From positions 123,140 to 187,139 of IMG/VR virus record IMGVR_UViG_3300050821_017570: DNA of 64,000 bases; one strand, given 5' to 3'. Shown here one piece after another: positions 55,701-63,905 of this stretch (positions are counted from its first letter, which is position 1; each line of letters opens with the position of its first letter). The position numbers and the translations under genes were made by a program. The notes below the pieces were generated by a model. The model was not told the origin of the DNA. It did not search any database and saw only the letters and a program-made list of their open reading frames with translations. Source of the stretch: a virus.

Positions 55701-56639
55701 CTAGCTGGCTGACGTCACCACAAGGGCCGGATTGGTGGCCAACGCACTGCTGCCAGCCTTGTCGAGGCGTTCGGCCTCTGCAGCCACGCGAAGGCACATC
55801 AGGACGATTTGGTCGCGCATCTGGTCGATCTTCTGGTTGTCCGTCAGTACCCCGTCGCCCGAAATACGACCCACCTCGCTGTAGAGCCGGCTCAGCACTT
55901 GTCGGCACCAGCTGTCCAGAAAGATGCGCTGGGAGGGTGCATCGATATCGTGACGTGAAAGGTCGGACCGGATGTCGTTAAGCACACGATCAAGCTGGCT
56001 CAGTGAGCGAACCCGCACCAATGCGAGGTCACCAATCATGTCGCCAGTCGCCAGGCCGCGCATGTGTTGGTACCAGCGTTTGGTAAACTCATCCAGACAG
56101 GTACGGAGTACAGGATCGGTCAGTTCGGGAACCGTAGCTTCTAGGATCGTTACCATGTCACGGATCGCAGCCGCGGCCCCAGGATCCTCCGCCACATTGA
56201 TGCCCCAGGCCTTGGCACTAGATCCAACGATCTTCAGGATTTGGGCCGCATAGGGGATCGGAAGCCCTAGTAGGACAAGGTTCTCCATGATGGAGAGGAC
56301 TTCAGTCGCTGAGAGCAGCCCTATGGCGGCGAAGGTTACGAAATCCGTATGAAGGACATTGTGCTCACATACCGCGACCGTACAGATGAACACCACATAC
56401 AGAATCAGTTTGGCGAAACCACGTCGCATCCCATAGCTGGATAGCGTTTTGGTCTTACAGGCGACCCAGACGCCACACCCGAGATCGATACAGAATAACG
56501 TGATCAACCCACTCAGCGCTGCCGCCTGAGGCGCTAGTGCGGCCAACAGGATACCAATGATGACTTTGACCCAAAAGACCTGCAGGATCTTTTGACTATA
56601 GTAGACGAGCTGTGACAGCAATCCGACCCCTATGCCCAT
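55701..56639 (-). CDS. Holin-like membrane protein with long C-terminal domain, 312 aa
   Basis: The first 130 residues match the phage_holin_4/toxin-secretion holin layout: membrane spans at about 24-37, 44-61, 76-91 and 101-117, the signature after span 2 (DLGCGVWVACKTKTLSSYGMRRGF) and the end SATEVLSIMENLVLLGLPIP. Such holins open the inner membrane to end infection. Ordinary members have about 130-150 residues; here a soluble helical domain of about 170 residues is added. No endolysin is next to it. Confidence 0.75.
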   Translation of the reverse strand: MGIGVGLLSQLVYYSQKILQVFWVKVIIGILLAALAPQAAALSGLITLFCIDLGCGVWVACKTKTLSSYGMRRGFAKLILYVVFICTVAVCEHNVLHTDFVTFAAIGLLSATEVLSIMENLVLLGLPIPYAAQILKIVGSSAKAWGINVAEDPGAAAAIRDMVTILEATVPELTDPVLRTCLDEFTKRWYQHMRGLATGDMIGDLALVRVRSLSQLDRVLNDIRSDLSRHDIDAPSQRIFLDSWCRQVLSRLYSEVGRISGDGVLTDNQKIDQMRDQIVLMCLRVAAEAERLDKAGSSALATNPALVVTSAS

Positions 56640-56684
56640 ACTGGATCTTACGGCTCTTGGGAGACCTGGTAACCCTGTGAGGCC

Positions 56685-57113
56685 TTAGTGGCTCTCAGGT
56701 TCGTCGGATGGTGGGTATGGGTCGGTTTGAACACGTTTTGGCTCAAGTGGGCGAAACGACACCCGTTCGTACCTGCCAAGTGTTTCGGCCTCATGGTGAT
56801 GGGCCCGCAAGTGCTCACGAGCCGCCAGGATGAGTGATGCGGTTTCAGATGTCACGGCGGTGAGTGCGCCTTTCTCGCGCATCTCACCAATCAGACAGAC
56901 CAACGCGGCGAGTGATTCACCCAGTAGGCGAAGCGTGGTGTCGTGATCGGTTGGGGTGGGATCCTGGACCTGTACGGTGGTGGTGTGATCGAGTTGGCTC
57001 AGTAGCCGCCTGGCTTCTTTCACCTCAATCGCTGCGGCATCGATTTGCTGGTACGATGCCTGAAGACCATGGAAGAGGTCGTTCAGCAACTGCTTGGTCT
57101 GGTCGAGTGCCAC
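56685..57113 (-). CDS. Hypothetical helical protein, 142 aa
   Basis: The GTG at 57113 is 2 bp after the previous stop. The protein is mostly helical, with probable coiled coils at about 10-45 and 60-110 and a Pro-rich tail. It lies just upstream of the holin-like gene, where spanins or holin regulators may be found, but it has no membrane segment. Confidence 0.65.
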   Translation of the reverse strand: MALDQTKQLLNDLFHGLQASYQQIDAAAIEVKEARRLLSQLDHTTTVQVQDPTPTDHDTTLRLLGESLAALVCLIGEMREKGALTAVTSETASLILAAREHLRAHHHEAETLGRYERVSFRPLEPKRVQTDPYPPSDEPESH

Positions 57114-57115
57114 GA

Positions 57116-57325
57116 CTAGAGCCGGCTGATAAAGAATTCGATGGCCTGGCGATCTTCTGGAGAGAGGCGCTCTTGATATGTGTGGTAGAGATCCAATACG
57201 ATGATTTTATTCATATTGGTTTGACCACCCTGTTGGGACGCAGCCTCAGCCGCCACCAGTTTGATCAGTCGATGGAGTTGCTCTGGCAAACGAGCGTTAA
57301 AGGCCTTACCAGCGGGGGTACCCAT
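57116..57325 (-). CDS. Ribbon-helix-helix-like protein, 69 aa
   Basis: The segment KAFNARLPEQLHRLIKLVAA followed by TNMNKIIVLDLYHTYQERL has the strand-helix-helix pattern of Arc/MetJ-type DNA-binding proteins (N-A-R-L-P strand, SMN-like turn). These dimers repress transcription by inserting the strand in the major groove. It could regulate late phage genes. AGAGAG precedes the ATG. Confidence 0.7.
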   Translation of the reverse strand: MGTPAGKAFNARLPEQLHRLIKLVAAEAASQQGGQTNMNKIIVLDLYHTYQERLSPEDRQAIEFFISRL

Positions 57326-57328
57326 ACG

Positions 57329-57628
57329 TTACTCTCTAGGGTCAGTTTCGTCACTCGGGTCTGGATTGGTATAGGGGGAGAGGGGACCGGTCTGGTTGGG
57401 AGCGTTTGGTTCGCTCACCTGTGGGTCACACGGATCAATGTAAACGATCGAGACGTACCGGTGAGCCAGTAGGGCACGCGCCGAGTTGGTGCGGAAATAC
57501 GCTCTCGCGTCGCCCTGTACCTCAAGCACCTGTGGGCCGACCCGACCGGGCATCCACGGAAGCTTGCAGGCGTGGTGGACCGTTACGATGCTGAATGGGT
57601 GTTTGTGAGATACGATCCGGGCCGTCAT
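57329..57628 (-). CDS. Hypothetical protein, 99 aa
   Basis: The ATG at 57628 (MTARIVSHKHPFS) overlaps the upstream stop (ATGA). It has a small beta-type domain (FSIVTVHHACKLPW...RYVSIVYIDPC) and a Pro/Asp/Thr-rich disordered tail. The function is unknown. Confidence 0.7.
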   Translation of the reverse strand: MTARIVSHKHPFSIVTVHHACKLPWMPGRVGPQVLEVQGDARAYFRTNSARALLAHRYVSIVYIDPCDPQVSEPNAPNQTGPLSPYTNPDPSDETDPRE

Positions 57629-57942
57629 GTCGGGCCATCCAGAAACTTCATCAGGTCGTATGGACACAGTTCATTGTAGGAACGTGAGGCACACCAACGG
57701 TAGTAGGAATCGGTCAGATCGGGGGTGTACCAATAGCCGATAAGTGCGTGTTGGCACGTACGGATCGTACCAGCCGGTGTCTCCCTGAACCAATCCGCCG
57801 ATGCCATCGAGACGATACCTTTGGCCTGTATGAGACCCCTATGCCAGGGATGCGTACTGGTAGCACTCGTGATACGCAATCGCTGGCCTTGAATACGAAG
57901 CTGCCAGGTCTGGCCGGGACGAAGCGGTGGTAGTGTGGCCAT
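57625..57942 (-). CDS. Hypothetical protein, 105 aa
   Basis: GGAA lies 3 nt before the ATG at 57942 (MATLPPLRPGQTWQL). The opening and the final Tyr/Cys-containing segment loosely resemble the QWKIGQxW proteins at 4890-5698, suggesting a distant relative. It starts 11 bp downstream of the tRNA 3' end. Confidence 0.7.
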   Translation of the reverse strand: MATLPPLRPGQTWQLRIQGQRLRITSATSTHPWHRGLIQAKGIVSMASADWFRETPAGTIRTCQHALIGYWYTPDLTDSYYRWCASRSYNELCPYDLMKFLDGPT

Positions 57943-57952
57943 GGCTTCCAAA

Positions 57953-58028
57953 TGGTCGCGGGATCCGGATTTGAACCGGAACAGTGGCCTTATGAGGGCC
58001 GTGATCTACCAGATTAATCTATCCCGCA
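57953..58028 (-). tRNA. tRNA-Met (CAU)
   Basis: The 76-nt cloverleaf folds cleanly: acceptor UGCGGGA/UCCCGCG (first pair U-G), U8-A9, D-arm GAUU/GAUC with GG in the loop, anticodon stem with four G-C pairs around loop CUCAUAA (anticodon CAU), T-arm UCCGG-UUCAAAU-CCGGA, discriminator A and an encoded CCA. It lacks the three consecutive G-C pairs of initiators, so it is an elongator Met tRNA or, if the C is converted to lysidine, an Ile(AUA) tRNA. Confidence 0.9.
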
Positions 58029-58034
58029 ATGCTG

Positions 58035-58154
58035 TTAGACCTTTTTAGGTTTATGAAGGCGAGCCAGCTTGTCTAGGACCGAATCACAGGCCAACACTGG
58101 GCGTTTGGCGGCTGCCGTCTTGAGGAGCTGGTAGAGAACCCGAGTGTGCTTCAT
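58035..58154 (-). CDS. Small basic protein, 39 aa
   Basis: An ATG at 58154 opens MKHTRVLYQLLKTAAAKRPV and ends KLARLHKPKKV. GGAGG is present but 15 nt upstream, which is far. The resemblance of its N-terminus to the 53-aa protein at 54787-54948 (LLYRLLSKSAA) raises the chance that it is real. Confidence 0.45.
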   Translation of the reverse strand: MKHTRVLYQLLKTAAAKRPVLACDSVLDKLARLHKPKKV

Positions 58155-58163
58155 ACGTGTAGG

Positions 58164-58916
58164 TTAAGCCTCCGTAGCGGCTTGGACAGGCTGGTGAGCT
58201 TCTAGATAGGCTGCGGCCTTACGAAGCAGGGCCGGGGAGTCTGCATAGTGCCCCAGTCCTTGGTTACACGAAAAGCATGCCAGCTTGCGGATAGCACCAG
58301 TCTTATGGTCATGGTCGACACATAGATGTACGTTGCCATAATTACGATCAGACTCGGGCGTTGCTCCGCAGATAGCACATTTATTATCCTGTAATTGACA
58401 GATTTTGTCATACTGAGCAGCGTCGATTTTATATGTAATTTGGCGATGCTTATGACTGATACAGACCTTACAAATCGAATCACGCCCAGACTTTAACTGA
58501 TTATTTACATAAAAATCAGCTATTGGTTTCCACTCAGCGCAATGGGTACACTGAGCTTCACCTTTATCGTTTGTAGGCGGTGGTAGTTGGCCACGTGAAC
58601 GCATTACCACACCGTTCTTCATTAAGAACTCACGTGCCGTCCATACAGAAACTCCGTAGTCGTCTGAAATAGTTTCGAGCGTTTCACCGGTCTTATAACG
58701 CTCGATGACGTGGGCAGGATTCGACTGTATGACTTCTTTCCATAGCGGTGATAGCCGAGCGTCATGTGGTTTACGGGCCTGCACACCGTTTTTTCTCAGA
58801 ATGGTATCAACGGTATTTCTTGATACCCCAGTCTGTTCAGCTGTGGCAACGGTGGACTGCCCACTTTGGTAGATAGTAACGATCTTGGCTGCAATTTCTG
58901 GAGTGACTCGCGGCAT
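58164..58916 (-). CDS. Endonuclease VII-type homing nuclease with HTH domains, 250 aa
   Basis: Two helix-turn-helix segments lie at about 5-48 (STVATAEQTGVSRNTVDTIL) and 68-108 (ETISDDYGVSVWTAREFLMK), then a zinc ribbon (C123/C126, C149/C152). The endonuclease VII core follows: C180-AI-C183, VDHDHKTGAIRKLACFSCN (200-218) with the second Cys pair C214/C217. T4 endonuclease VII resolves DNA branches; versions with added DNA-binding domains are usually site-specific homing enzymes. The gene is AT-rich compared with its neighbours and lies just behind the capsid gene. Confidence 0.85.
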   Translation of the reverse strand: MPRVTPEIAAKIVTIYQSGQSTVATAEQTGVSRNTVDTILRKNGVQARKPHDARLSPLWKEVIQSNPAHVIERYKTGETLETISDDYGVSVWTAREFLMKNGVVMRSRGQLPPPTNDKGEAQCTHCAEWKPIADFYVNNQLKSGRDSICKVCISHKHRQITYKIDAAQYDKICQLQDNKCAICGATPESDRNYGNVHLCVDHDHKTGAIRKLACFSCNQGLGHYADSPALLRKAAAYLEAHQPVQAATEA

Positions 58917-58964
58917 AGATATATCCTTTTGTTATTGCCCACTATATGATCCAATAATAGAAGG
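58917..58964 (-). promoter_or_regulatory. Possible promoter and leader of the endonuclease gene
   Basis: AT-rich DNA upstream of the ATG at 58916 holds TTGTTG and, 18 nt later, TATAGT on the minus strand, a weak sigma-70-like pair partly overlapping the terminator's T-run, and then AAAGGA before the start codon. It follows the capsid terminator, so the endonuclease would otherwise depend on read-through. Confidence 0.35.
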
Positions 58965-58999
58965 CAACAAAAATCCCTCAGAGAAATGCTCTGAGGGAT
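58965..58999 (-). terminator. Intrinsic terminator after the capsid gene
   Basis: A perfect 11-bp stem (58973-58983 with 58989-58999) with a 5-nt loop, followed in the minus-strand transcript by UUUUUGUU. It lies 37 bp after the stop of the probable major capsid gene and isolates this highly expressed head gene from downstream genes. Confidence 0.85.
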
Positions 59000-59036
59000 C
59001 TTCGATCTAACTCGTTTTATAAGTTAGAGTTACAAA

Positions 59037-59978
59037 TCAAACCGTCGAGGTAATACGTGCCCGGAAGACCGAGGCGACGTTACCGATCGTTGCACCGCGC
59101 TCACAGTAGGCGAAGAAGCAAAGATTATAAGCCTGTTTGTCAACATACATAGTGGTCTCTTCGAGAACAAACGACTTGCCGATAAACTCGGGGCTTGCGA
59201 AGCCGTAGAACTCTAAGTATGATACCAACTCTACTTTATTTGTGACCACCCAGTTGACGCCCAGCAGCTTCTTCTGCTGGAACCCATCCACGAACATCGT
59301 CTCGGACAGGTCACCACCAACCTCATCACGGCCGAACTTCGCGATGTCGCGGATCGTCAGGCTGTTGATCAGGATGGTAGCAGTCTCCAGGTGGGCGAAC
59401 GTCGCCGGCAGGATCTTCTGCATCTCCAGGAGGCTCGAACGGCTAACGCCAGCCGGGTCGGCGATCACGAGGTTCTGGATCACACCAGTCTCGGGGACGG
59501 TCGAGTTCTCGGAACCGATGAGGACCTGCACGCAGGTCAGCATCTTGGAGTCGAACTCGTAGTCCATGTCGAGGATGGCGTTGTCACTGAGGACCTGGCG
59601 GATGTCCATACCGTAGGTACGAAGCTCCGAGATGTCCTTGGTGAACTTGGGGGTCACAATACGGTCGAAGAAGACCGGGTAACGGTCGCCCTTGATGTAG
59701 TACTGGACCGGCTGCGCGCCGAGCGGAATCGTGATCGCGGCGGGCGAGCCAGGCTCACGTTCCACCAGCTTCACATTCTTATCGTTGTAGAGCTGAGGGG
59801 TCAGCTCGTCGTTCCCGATCTTGACCGCGGGAAGAAGCTTCTCGAAGAAGCTCGACTCGCGAATCTTGACGCGGGTAAAGTCGGTCACCATGTCGGCGGC
59901 CTGCTTGATGTGGCCGGCGTCCAGAAGACCATAGAAGGTCGCATTGGACTGCTTGGCCGAAATCTTCTCTTGAGTCAT
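59037..59978 (-). CDS. Probable major capsid protein, 313 aa
   Basis: The gene order (protease, scaffold-like protein, then this gene with its own strong terminator) points to the major capsid protein. The sequence fits: an N-terminal helical arm (ATFYGLLDAGHIKQAADMVT), mixed alpha/beta core with LGAQPVQYYIKGDRYPVFFDRI, and a C-terminal beta end with VFRARITSTV. No close family is recognised by eye, so an alternative head protein role remains possible. Confidence 0.65.
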   Translation of the reverse strand: MTQEKISAKQSNATFYGLLDAGHIKQAADMVTDFTRVKIRESSFFEKLLPAVKIGNDELTPQLYNDKNVKLVEREPGSPAAITIPLGAQPVQYYIKGDRYPVFFDRIVTPKFTKDISELRTYGMDIRQVLSDNAILDMDYEFDSKMLTCVQVLIGSENSTVPETGVIQNLVIADPAGVSRSSLLEMQKILPATFAHLETATILINSLTIRDIAKFGRDEVGGDLSETMFVDGFQQKKLLGVNWVVTNKVELVSYLEFYGFASPEFIGKSFVLEETTMYVDKQAYNLCFFAYCERGATIGNVASVFRARITSTV

Positions 59979-60020
59979 GTCAGTAATCTTTCGTAGTTGG
60001 GTTGGCAGCTGGTTCGAGGA

Positions 60021-60578
60021 TTACTCGTTCGCCAGGACGGTGCCAGGAACCCACGCGGGGTAGAAGAAGATGGTGAGCCAACCGTCGGCCGAGGTCTGCA
60101 CGCCACGAGGGCTGACATAACCGATGACCGGATTGTTGGTCGAGGCCGGGATGATCAGACCCTGCTTGGCAGGAGTCGTCGCAGCGTTCCGATTCGCCGT
60201 CAGAGCCTCACCGGGGGTGTAGGTCTGAGTGGTGTCGAAGAACGTCGAGGACATCTCGCCCGCGATCTTCCAGGTCCACAGCGTGACGCGGGCCTGACCC
60301 GAGTACGGCATGCCGGGATCGCGCTCAACGTCCGGGCTGGAGTTCGGGTCGAAGCCGGCCCAAATCCAGAACGGCATCGAGGACGCAGCCACGAGGCCAG
60401 GAAGGATGGTGTTGCTGCCAGAGAGGCTGGCAACCGCGCCGGTGACGAAGCCCTGGGCCACGCCGTTGGCGATAGTAATGGAAGAGTCGATGATGCCGAC
60501 ATAGTCGACCACATCGTTTCGGTTTCCCTTAACGAGGTCGAGCTTGTACTGGCCCATCGAGCTTTGGAGGTAAGTCAT
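60021..60578 (-). CDS. Head protein, possibly decoration, 185 aa
   Basis: AAGG lies 7 nt before the ATG at 60578. The protein is beta-rich with Gly/Ala/Thr (ANGVAQGFVTGAVASLSGSN; GWLTIFFYPAWVPGTVLANE). It is placed just before the capsid gene, where decoration or minor capsid proteins are often encoded. The hairpin in its leader (60605-60645) may affect mRNA stability. Confidence 0.65.
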   Translation of the reverse strand: MTYLQSSMGQYKLDLVKGNRNDVVDYVGIIDSSITIANGVAQGFVTGAVASLSGSNTILPGLVAASSMPFWIWAGFDPNSSPDVERDPGMPYSGQARVTLWTWKIAGEMSSTFFDTTQTYTPGEALTANRNAATTPAKQGLIIPASTNNPVIGYVSPRGVQTSADGWLTIFFYPAWVPGTVLANE

Positions 60579-60604
60579 GTCAATGCCTTAATGGAAAGGT
60601 TAGG

Positions 60605-60645
60605 GGGGTTCCGCTGGTATGCGATACCCGAAAGGTATTAGCGGT
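60605..60645 (-). promoter_or_regulatory. Hairpin in the leader of the 185-aa head gene
   Basis: In the minus-strand transcript CCGCU pairs with AGCGG around an inner AUACC...GGUAU stem. No U-run follows; a C-run does instead. It may be a processing or stability element between the coiled-coil gene and the head gene. Confidence 0.45.
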
Positions 60646-60646
60646 G

Positions 60647-61096
60647 TTACTTATGAACACCAAGGGTCTGATTGGCCTCAGCTAGCTTGCGCTGCCAGAG
60701 GTCATCAGCGGTCTCCACAGTAGCGCTCTCACGCTTAACAACCGTTGAATGCTTGGGAGCGGTCGGAACCTTGGCAGCAACCTTGGAGAGAGCCTTCAGG
60801 GCAGTCTCATGGTCCAGAAGCTTGGCAGCGAACTGGTCGCGCCGCTCTTCAGAATCCAGGAGGCCGGCCTTGAACGTCTCGTCGGCAGCTGTCTTGGCAA
60901 AACCAGCCAGCTTGGCCTTGACGGCTTCCGCATCGGCCGAAGCAGTGTCAGACGCCGTCTTGGTCTGTTGGATCGACTGGCTGAGAGTCACGCACTCGGC
61001 GGTCTTAGCCTGTAGGTCCTTCTTCAGCTGCGCGATCTCAGCCTCGTGGGCCTCAATCGTCTCAGCGGACTTGATCAGTAGTTCTTGGGGTTCCAT
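60647..61096 (-). CDS. Coiled-coil head-assembly protein, 149 aa
   Basis: Residues 5-105 are a nearly continuous coiled coil (IEAHEAEIAQLKKDLQAKTAECV) rich in Ala, Lys and Glu, followed by a basic C-terminus. Its place between the protease/scaffold genes and the capsid genes suggests a scaffold or internal core component. AAGG precedes the start. Confidence 0.7.
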   Translation of the reverse strand: MEPQELLIKSAETIEAHEAEIAQLKKDLQAKTAECVTLSQSIQQTKTASDTASADAEAVKAKLAGFAKTAADETFKAGLLDSEERRDQFAAKLLDHETALKALSKVAAKVPTAPKHSTVVKRESATVETADDLWQRKLAEANQTLGVHK

Positions 61097-61097
61097 A

Positions 61098-62534
61098 TTA
61101 CTTGCCTTGATTTTGCATCGTCAGGGTGAGCTGAGCGGTCTTGCGGCAGATAGCCGTCATGGCTTGCTCACGGTACGCAGCAGTCTTGGGGTCCATACCA
61201 GCGGGAGCCTGATGCTTGGCAGCCATCAGCTTCTGCAGATCCTCAGGGGTGATCCCCATGTCGGCCAGAAGCTTCAGGAGCGCCTTCTGGCACTCAGGAT
61301 CGCTCGGGTTGAGCACAGAGGCGTCGTCACCACCGGCCATTGGGTCAGCAGCCGGTGCGGCCGGTGCAGGCGCGGGCGCGGGCGCAGCTGCGTCCGGGGC
61401 CTTACCGTCACCCTTATCGTCGCCACCCATCTCGTCGGCACGCTTAGCGAGTGCTTCGGCCAGCTTGATACCGGCGTTATAGCCAGCCACCATGTCGGCT
61501 TCGTGGAACGTAGCGAGCTTCTCTAGGTACTGAGGATGAGCGCGGTCGACGTGCGCGGCAGCCATCTTGGCCTGCGCGAGCGGATCCGCACCAGCGTCAG
61601 GGCCAGCACCCGCATCGGGGCCCGGACCAGCAGCTGGGCCAGGAACCGCGGTGCCAGCCGCACCTGCGTCAGCGCCAGGGCCGGCAGCACCAGGGCCGGC
61701 AGCACCCGCATCAGGAGCCCCACCCATCGCACCGGGACCAGTGGGTCCAGCGCCTTGGCCGGCGTGTATCTCCTGCATCGCCTGAGCCACATCTTCCTTC
61801 GAGATCGCACCCTGCTGCATCATCTCCATCAGAATCTTCTCGGCATCCTCTTCGCCGAGCTGACCCGATTCGATTGCCTGCATGAGTTGGGCACCAACGT
61901 CACCAGCAGCCTGCTGGTCGTCCATGCCGGCAGCGGCTACTTTGAAGTGCTGGTTGGAGCGTGCCGCTTTGACAAGAAAGCAATCCAACGCGGAAAGATT
62001 GCTCTTATCCACATTGACCTCACTTCCCTTAGTAGCAGCGACGGCCGAAGCAGTCTTGGTGTCAGCGACGGGCTTGGCAACCGGCTCGGCTGGCTTCTCA
62101 GCCGCCTTGAGCGCAGCCGCAGCCTTGCGTAGCTCTTCCGCCAGCTTGGTACCGACCGAAGCGGCCTTCATGCCGTCGCGGCCCTTCTCGGCCTCAGTCT
62201 TGCTGTCATCGGGACCATTCGGAGCGTTGCCCTTCACGGACAGGTCAGCACCCTGGCTACCACTCTGACCGTTCGAGGCGGCCGAAGTCGCACCCTCAGT
62301 CGAGTTGGTGACACTGGCACCCTCAGGATTGGTCTTCGCACTCGCATCAACCGCAGCGGTCGTATAGACGGCAGCGTTTGACTTGTTGGCGGCCATCTGC
62401 TCGCCCGTCTCGGGCTTCTTGGTGCCGTCGTCAACTCCATCGCCAGGACTGGCGAGCTTCTTGACTTGGGCAACCTTGATCTCCTTCTGTCGCTTCAGGA
62501 CAGCATCAAGGTCAGAAAGCATACGATTAGCCAT
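61098..62534 (-). CDS. Low-complexity scaffold/core candidate, 478 aa
   Basis: The N-terminal 160 residues are Ala/Lys/Ser/Thr-rich. A folded segment at about 180-260 contains acidic helices (AEKILMEMMQQGAISKEDVA). Residues about 262-325 are a Gly/Ala/Pro/Asp repeat (built on PGADAG-like units), and an Ala/Pro linker plus helical C-terminus follow. Such composition between protease and capsid genes fits a scaffold or internal head protein that the protease degrades. AGGA precedes the ATG. Confidence 0.65.
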   Translation of the reverse strand: MANRMLSDLDAVLKRQKEIKVAQVKKLASPGDGVDDGTKKPETGEQMAANKSNAAVYTTAAVDASAKTNPEGASVTNSTEGATSAASNGQSGSQGADLSVKGNAPNGPDDSKTEAEKGRDGMKAASVGTKLAEELRKAAAALKAAEKPAEPVAKPVADTKTASAVAATKGSEVNVDKSNLSALDCFLVKAARSNQHFKVAAAGMDDQQAAGDVGAQLMQAIESGQLGEEDAEKILMEMMQQGAISKEDVAQAMQEIHAGQGAGPTGPGAMGGAPDAGAAGPGAAGPGADAGAAGTAVPGPAAGPGPDAGAGPDAGADPLAQAKMAAAHVDRAHPQYLEKLATFHEADMVAGYNAGIKLAEALAKRADEMGGDDKGDGKAPDAAAPAPAPAPAAPAADPMAGGDDASVLNPSDPECQKALLKLLADMGITPEDLQKLMAAKHQAPAGMDPKTAAYREQAMTAICRKTAQLTLTMQNQGK

Positions 62535-62579
62535 TGGGATAATTCCTAGAGGATCTAGAGGTGAAATTAGATTGAGTGA

Positions 62580-63905
62580 TCAGGCACGCAAGATGTTGGT
62601 CAAGACTAGGTTCTGGAGAACCTGCTCTGACTGGGCGTTCTGGTCGTGACACGCGAATGCGAGCTTGTAATGGAGATAGAACTCTTCAAGCCCTCGTTGC
62701 TCAACCGAGTCGATCGCCTGAGCCGTTTTGGGCTCAGGCCGCATGATTGAGGCAGCCAGTACACGATCCTGTACCGGGCGTGGTGCCAGGCTGGCCGACT
62801 TCGTCAGATCGTTGAGCGAGGATTCGGTCATTGAGAAACCGATACCGGTATGACGCGTGCTACCGTCAAGACTCGTAACCTCAGTCTGGTCAGCTAGTAA
62901 GCGGTTAAACCCATCGGTAAGGTCTGGCTCATCTGAGGACCTGGCTAGCTTCGACTGCCCCACCACGATGTCGCAGAAGTCAGGGAAGCTGAGCAGGATG
63001 GCGTTCTGATGCAGATAGCTCAGCAGGTGGTCCATCCCATGGAGGGCAGCCATCTTCTTAAGCTCGCAAGATGTTTCGCGGTGCAGCTGCTTGGGGCCAC
63101 CAACCGGTTTACCCATCGCCTGGATCCGCTTCTCCATCTCGGCCAGACGAACCAGCATGGCGTGCTTGGTCGAACCCGGCGCGATAACCCCATAGGCTTC
63201 AGCCAACTCGTGTCCGCCCACTATATCGCTAGCCCCCGCAACCTTACGAAGCGAGTAGGCGATACGATCGGCAGGTTTGTGAACGCGTGAGATATCGAAG
63301 TAATGCGGGTCCGGGTTCTCCATATTGCAGGGAACGCCATCCTCACGGACTTCGCCAAGGTGCTCTTTAATGTGCTCACAATGTTCTTTGGCCGTCGGAG
63401 CTTTATGCCCGCACCACTTACAAACGTCATACGCTTGCTGTGAACCCATACTGAAGGGGATGTCTTTCCCCTTACTGGCGTCTTCGATCGCTTCGGCGTG
63501 CTTGGCATTTTCCAGCGCGATCAATAGCTCGATACGACTCATCTGGTCGTTATGCGCGGTTGCCAACACCTGACCTGTCTTCAGATGCGGCGATTGATTC
63601 CGATGATGAGTGAAAACATGACCAGCGGTTTTGAAGTAGTGGTGGTTGCTGACGTTATCGCTACCACTGAACTCATCACAGTTTCGGTTGCCACCATAGG
63701 CCTCAGAGTCACCAACCGCCAGGATGTGGAAGACCGTATGGCCATCGATTGGCTTCATCTCGGAGAGTTCTTTGTGGAAGACTCCGTTGGTGCCCGCCAC
63801 CTTACGAATAAACCCATCGTCGACACCACGTCGGTGCAACGGAACCAGGCTGACCGGGAGGTCATCGAAACGATACGAGTCAGTCAGAATCAGCTTGGTA
63901 ATCAT
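62580..63905 (-). CDS. Probable prohead protease, 441 aa
   Basis: The N-terminal half resembles capsid maturation serine proteases: GDSEAYGGNRNCDEF (65-79), the histidine block FTHHRNQ (98-104) and DIPFSMGSQ with S152 as likely nucleophile. A zinc-type insert (C162-KW-C165, C176, H178) and HYFDISRVHKPADRIAYSL follow, as in large-phage prohead proteases I recall. It would cleave scaffold and capsid arms. The start overlaps the previous stop (ATGA), probably the portal gene's. Confidence 0.7.
   Translation of the reverse strand: MITKLILTDSYRFDDLPVSLVPLHRRGVDDGFIRKVAGTNGVFHKELSEMKPIDGHTVFHILAVGDSEAYGGNRNCDEFSGSDNVSNHHYFKTAGHVFTHHRNQSPHLKTGQVLATAHNDQMSRIELLIALENAKHAEAIEDASKGKDIPFSMGSQQAYDVCKWCGHKAPTAKEHCEHIKEHLGEVREDGVPCNMENPDPHYFDISRVHKPADRIAYSLRKVAGASDIVGGHELAEAYGVIAPGSTKHAMLVRLAEMEKRIQAMGKPVGGPKQLHRETSCELKKMAALHGMDHLLSYLHQNAILLSFPDFCDIVVGQSKLARSSDEPDLTDGFNRLLADQTEVTSLDGSTRHTGIGFSMTESSLNDLTKSASLAPRPVQDRVLAASIMRPEPKTAQAIDSVEQRGLEEFYLHYKLAFACHDQNAQSEQVLQNLVLTNILRA

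Noticed and set aside
59391-59996. Plus-strand frame of 201 codons opposite the capsid gene
   Set aside because: Antisense shadow of a highly expressed structural gene, with skewed composition.
60672-61526. Plus-strand frame of 284 codons opposite the coiled-coil and low-complexity head genes
   Set aside because: Arises from the repetitive Ala/Lys codon use of the minus-strand genes. No ribosome binding site.
61216-61785. Gly/Ala/Pro repeats as a possible tandem DNA repeat or CRISPR-like array
   Set aside because: The repeat is coding low complexity in a head protein with varied codons. There are no regular spacers, and no cas-like genes are present.
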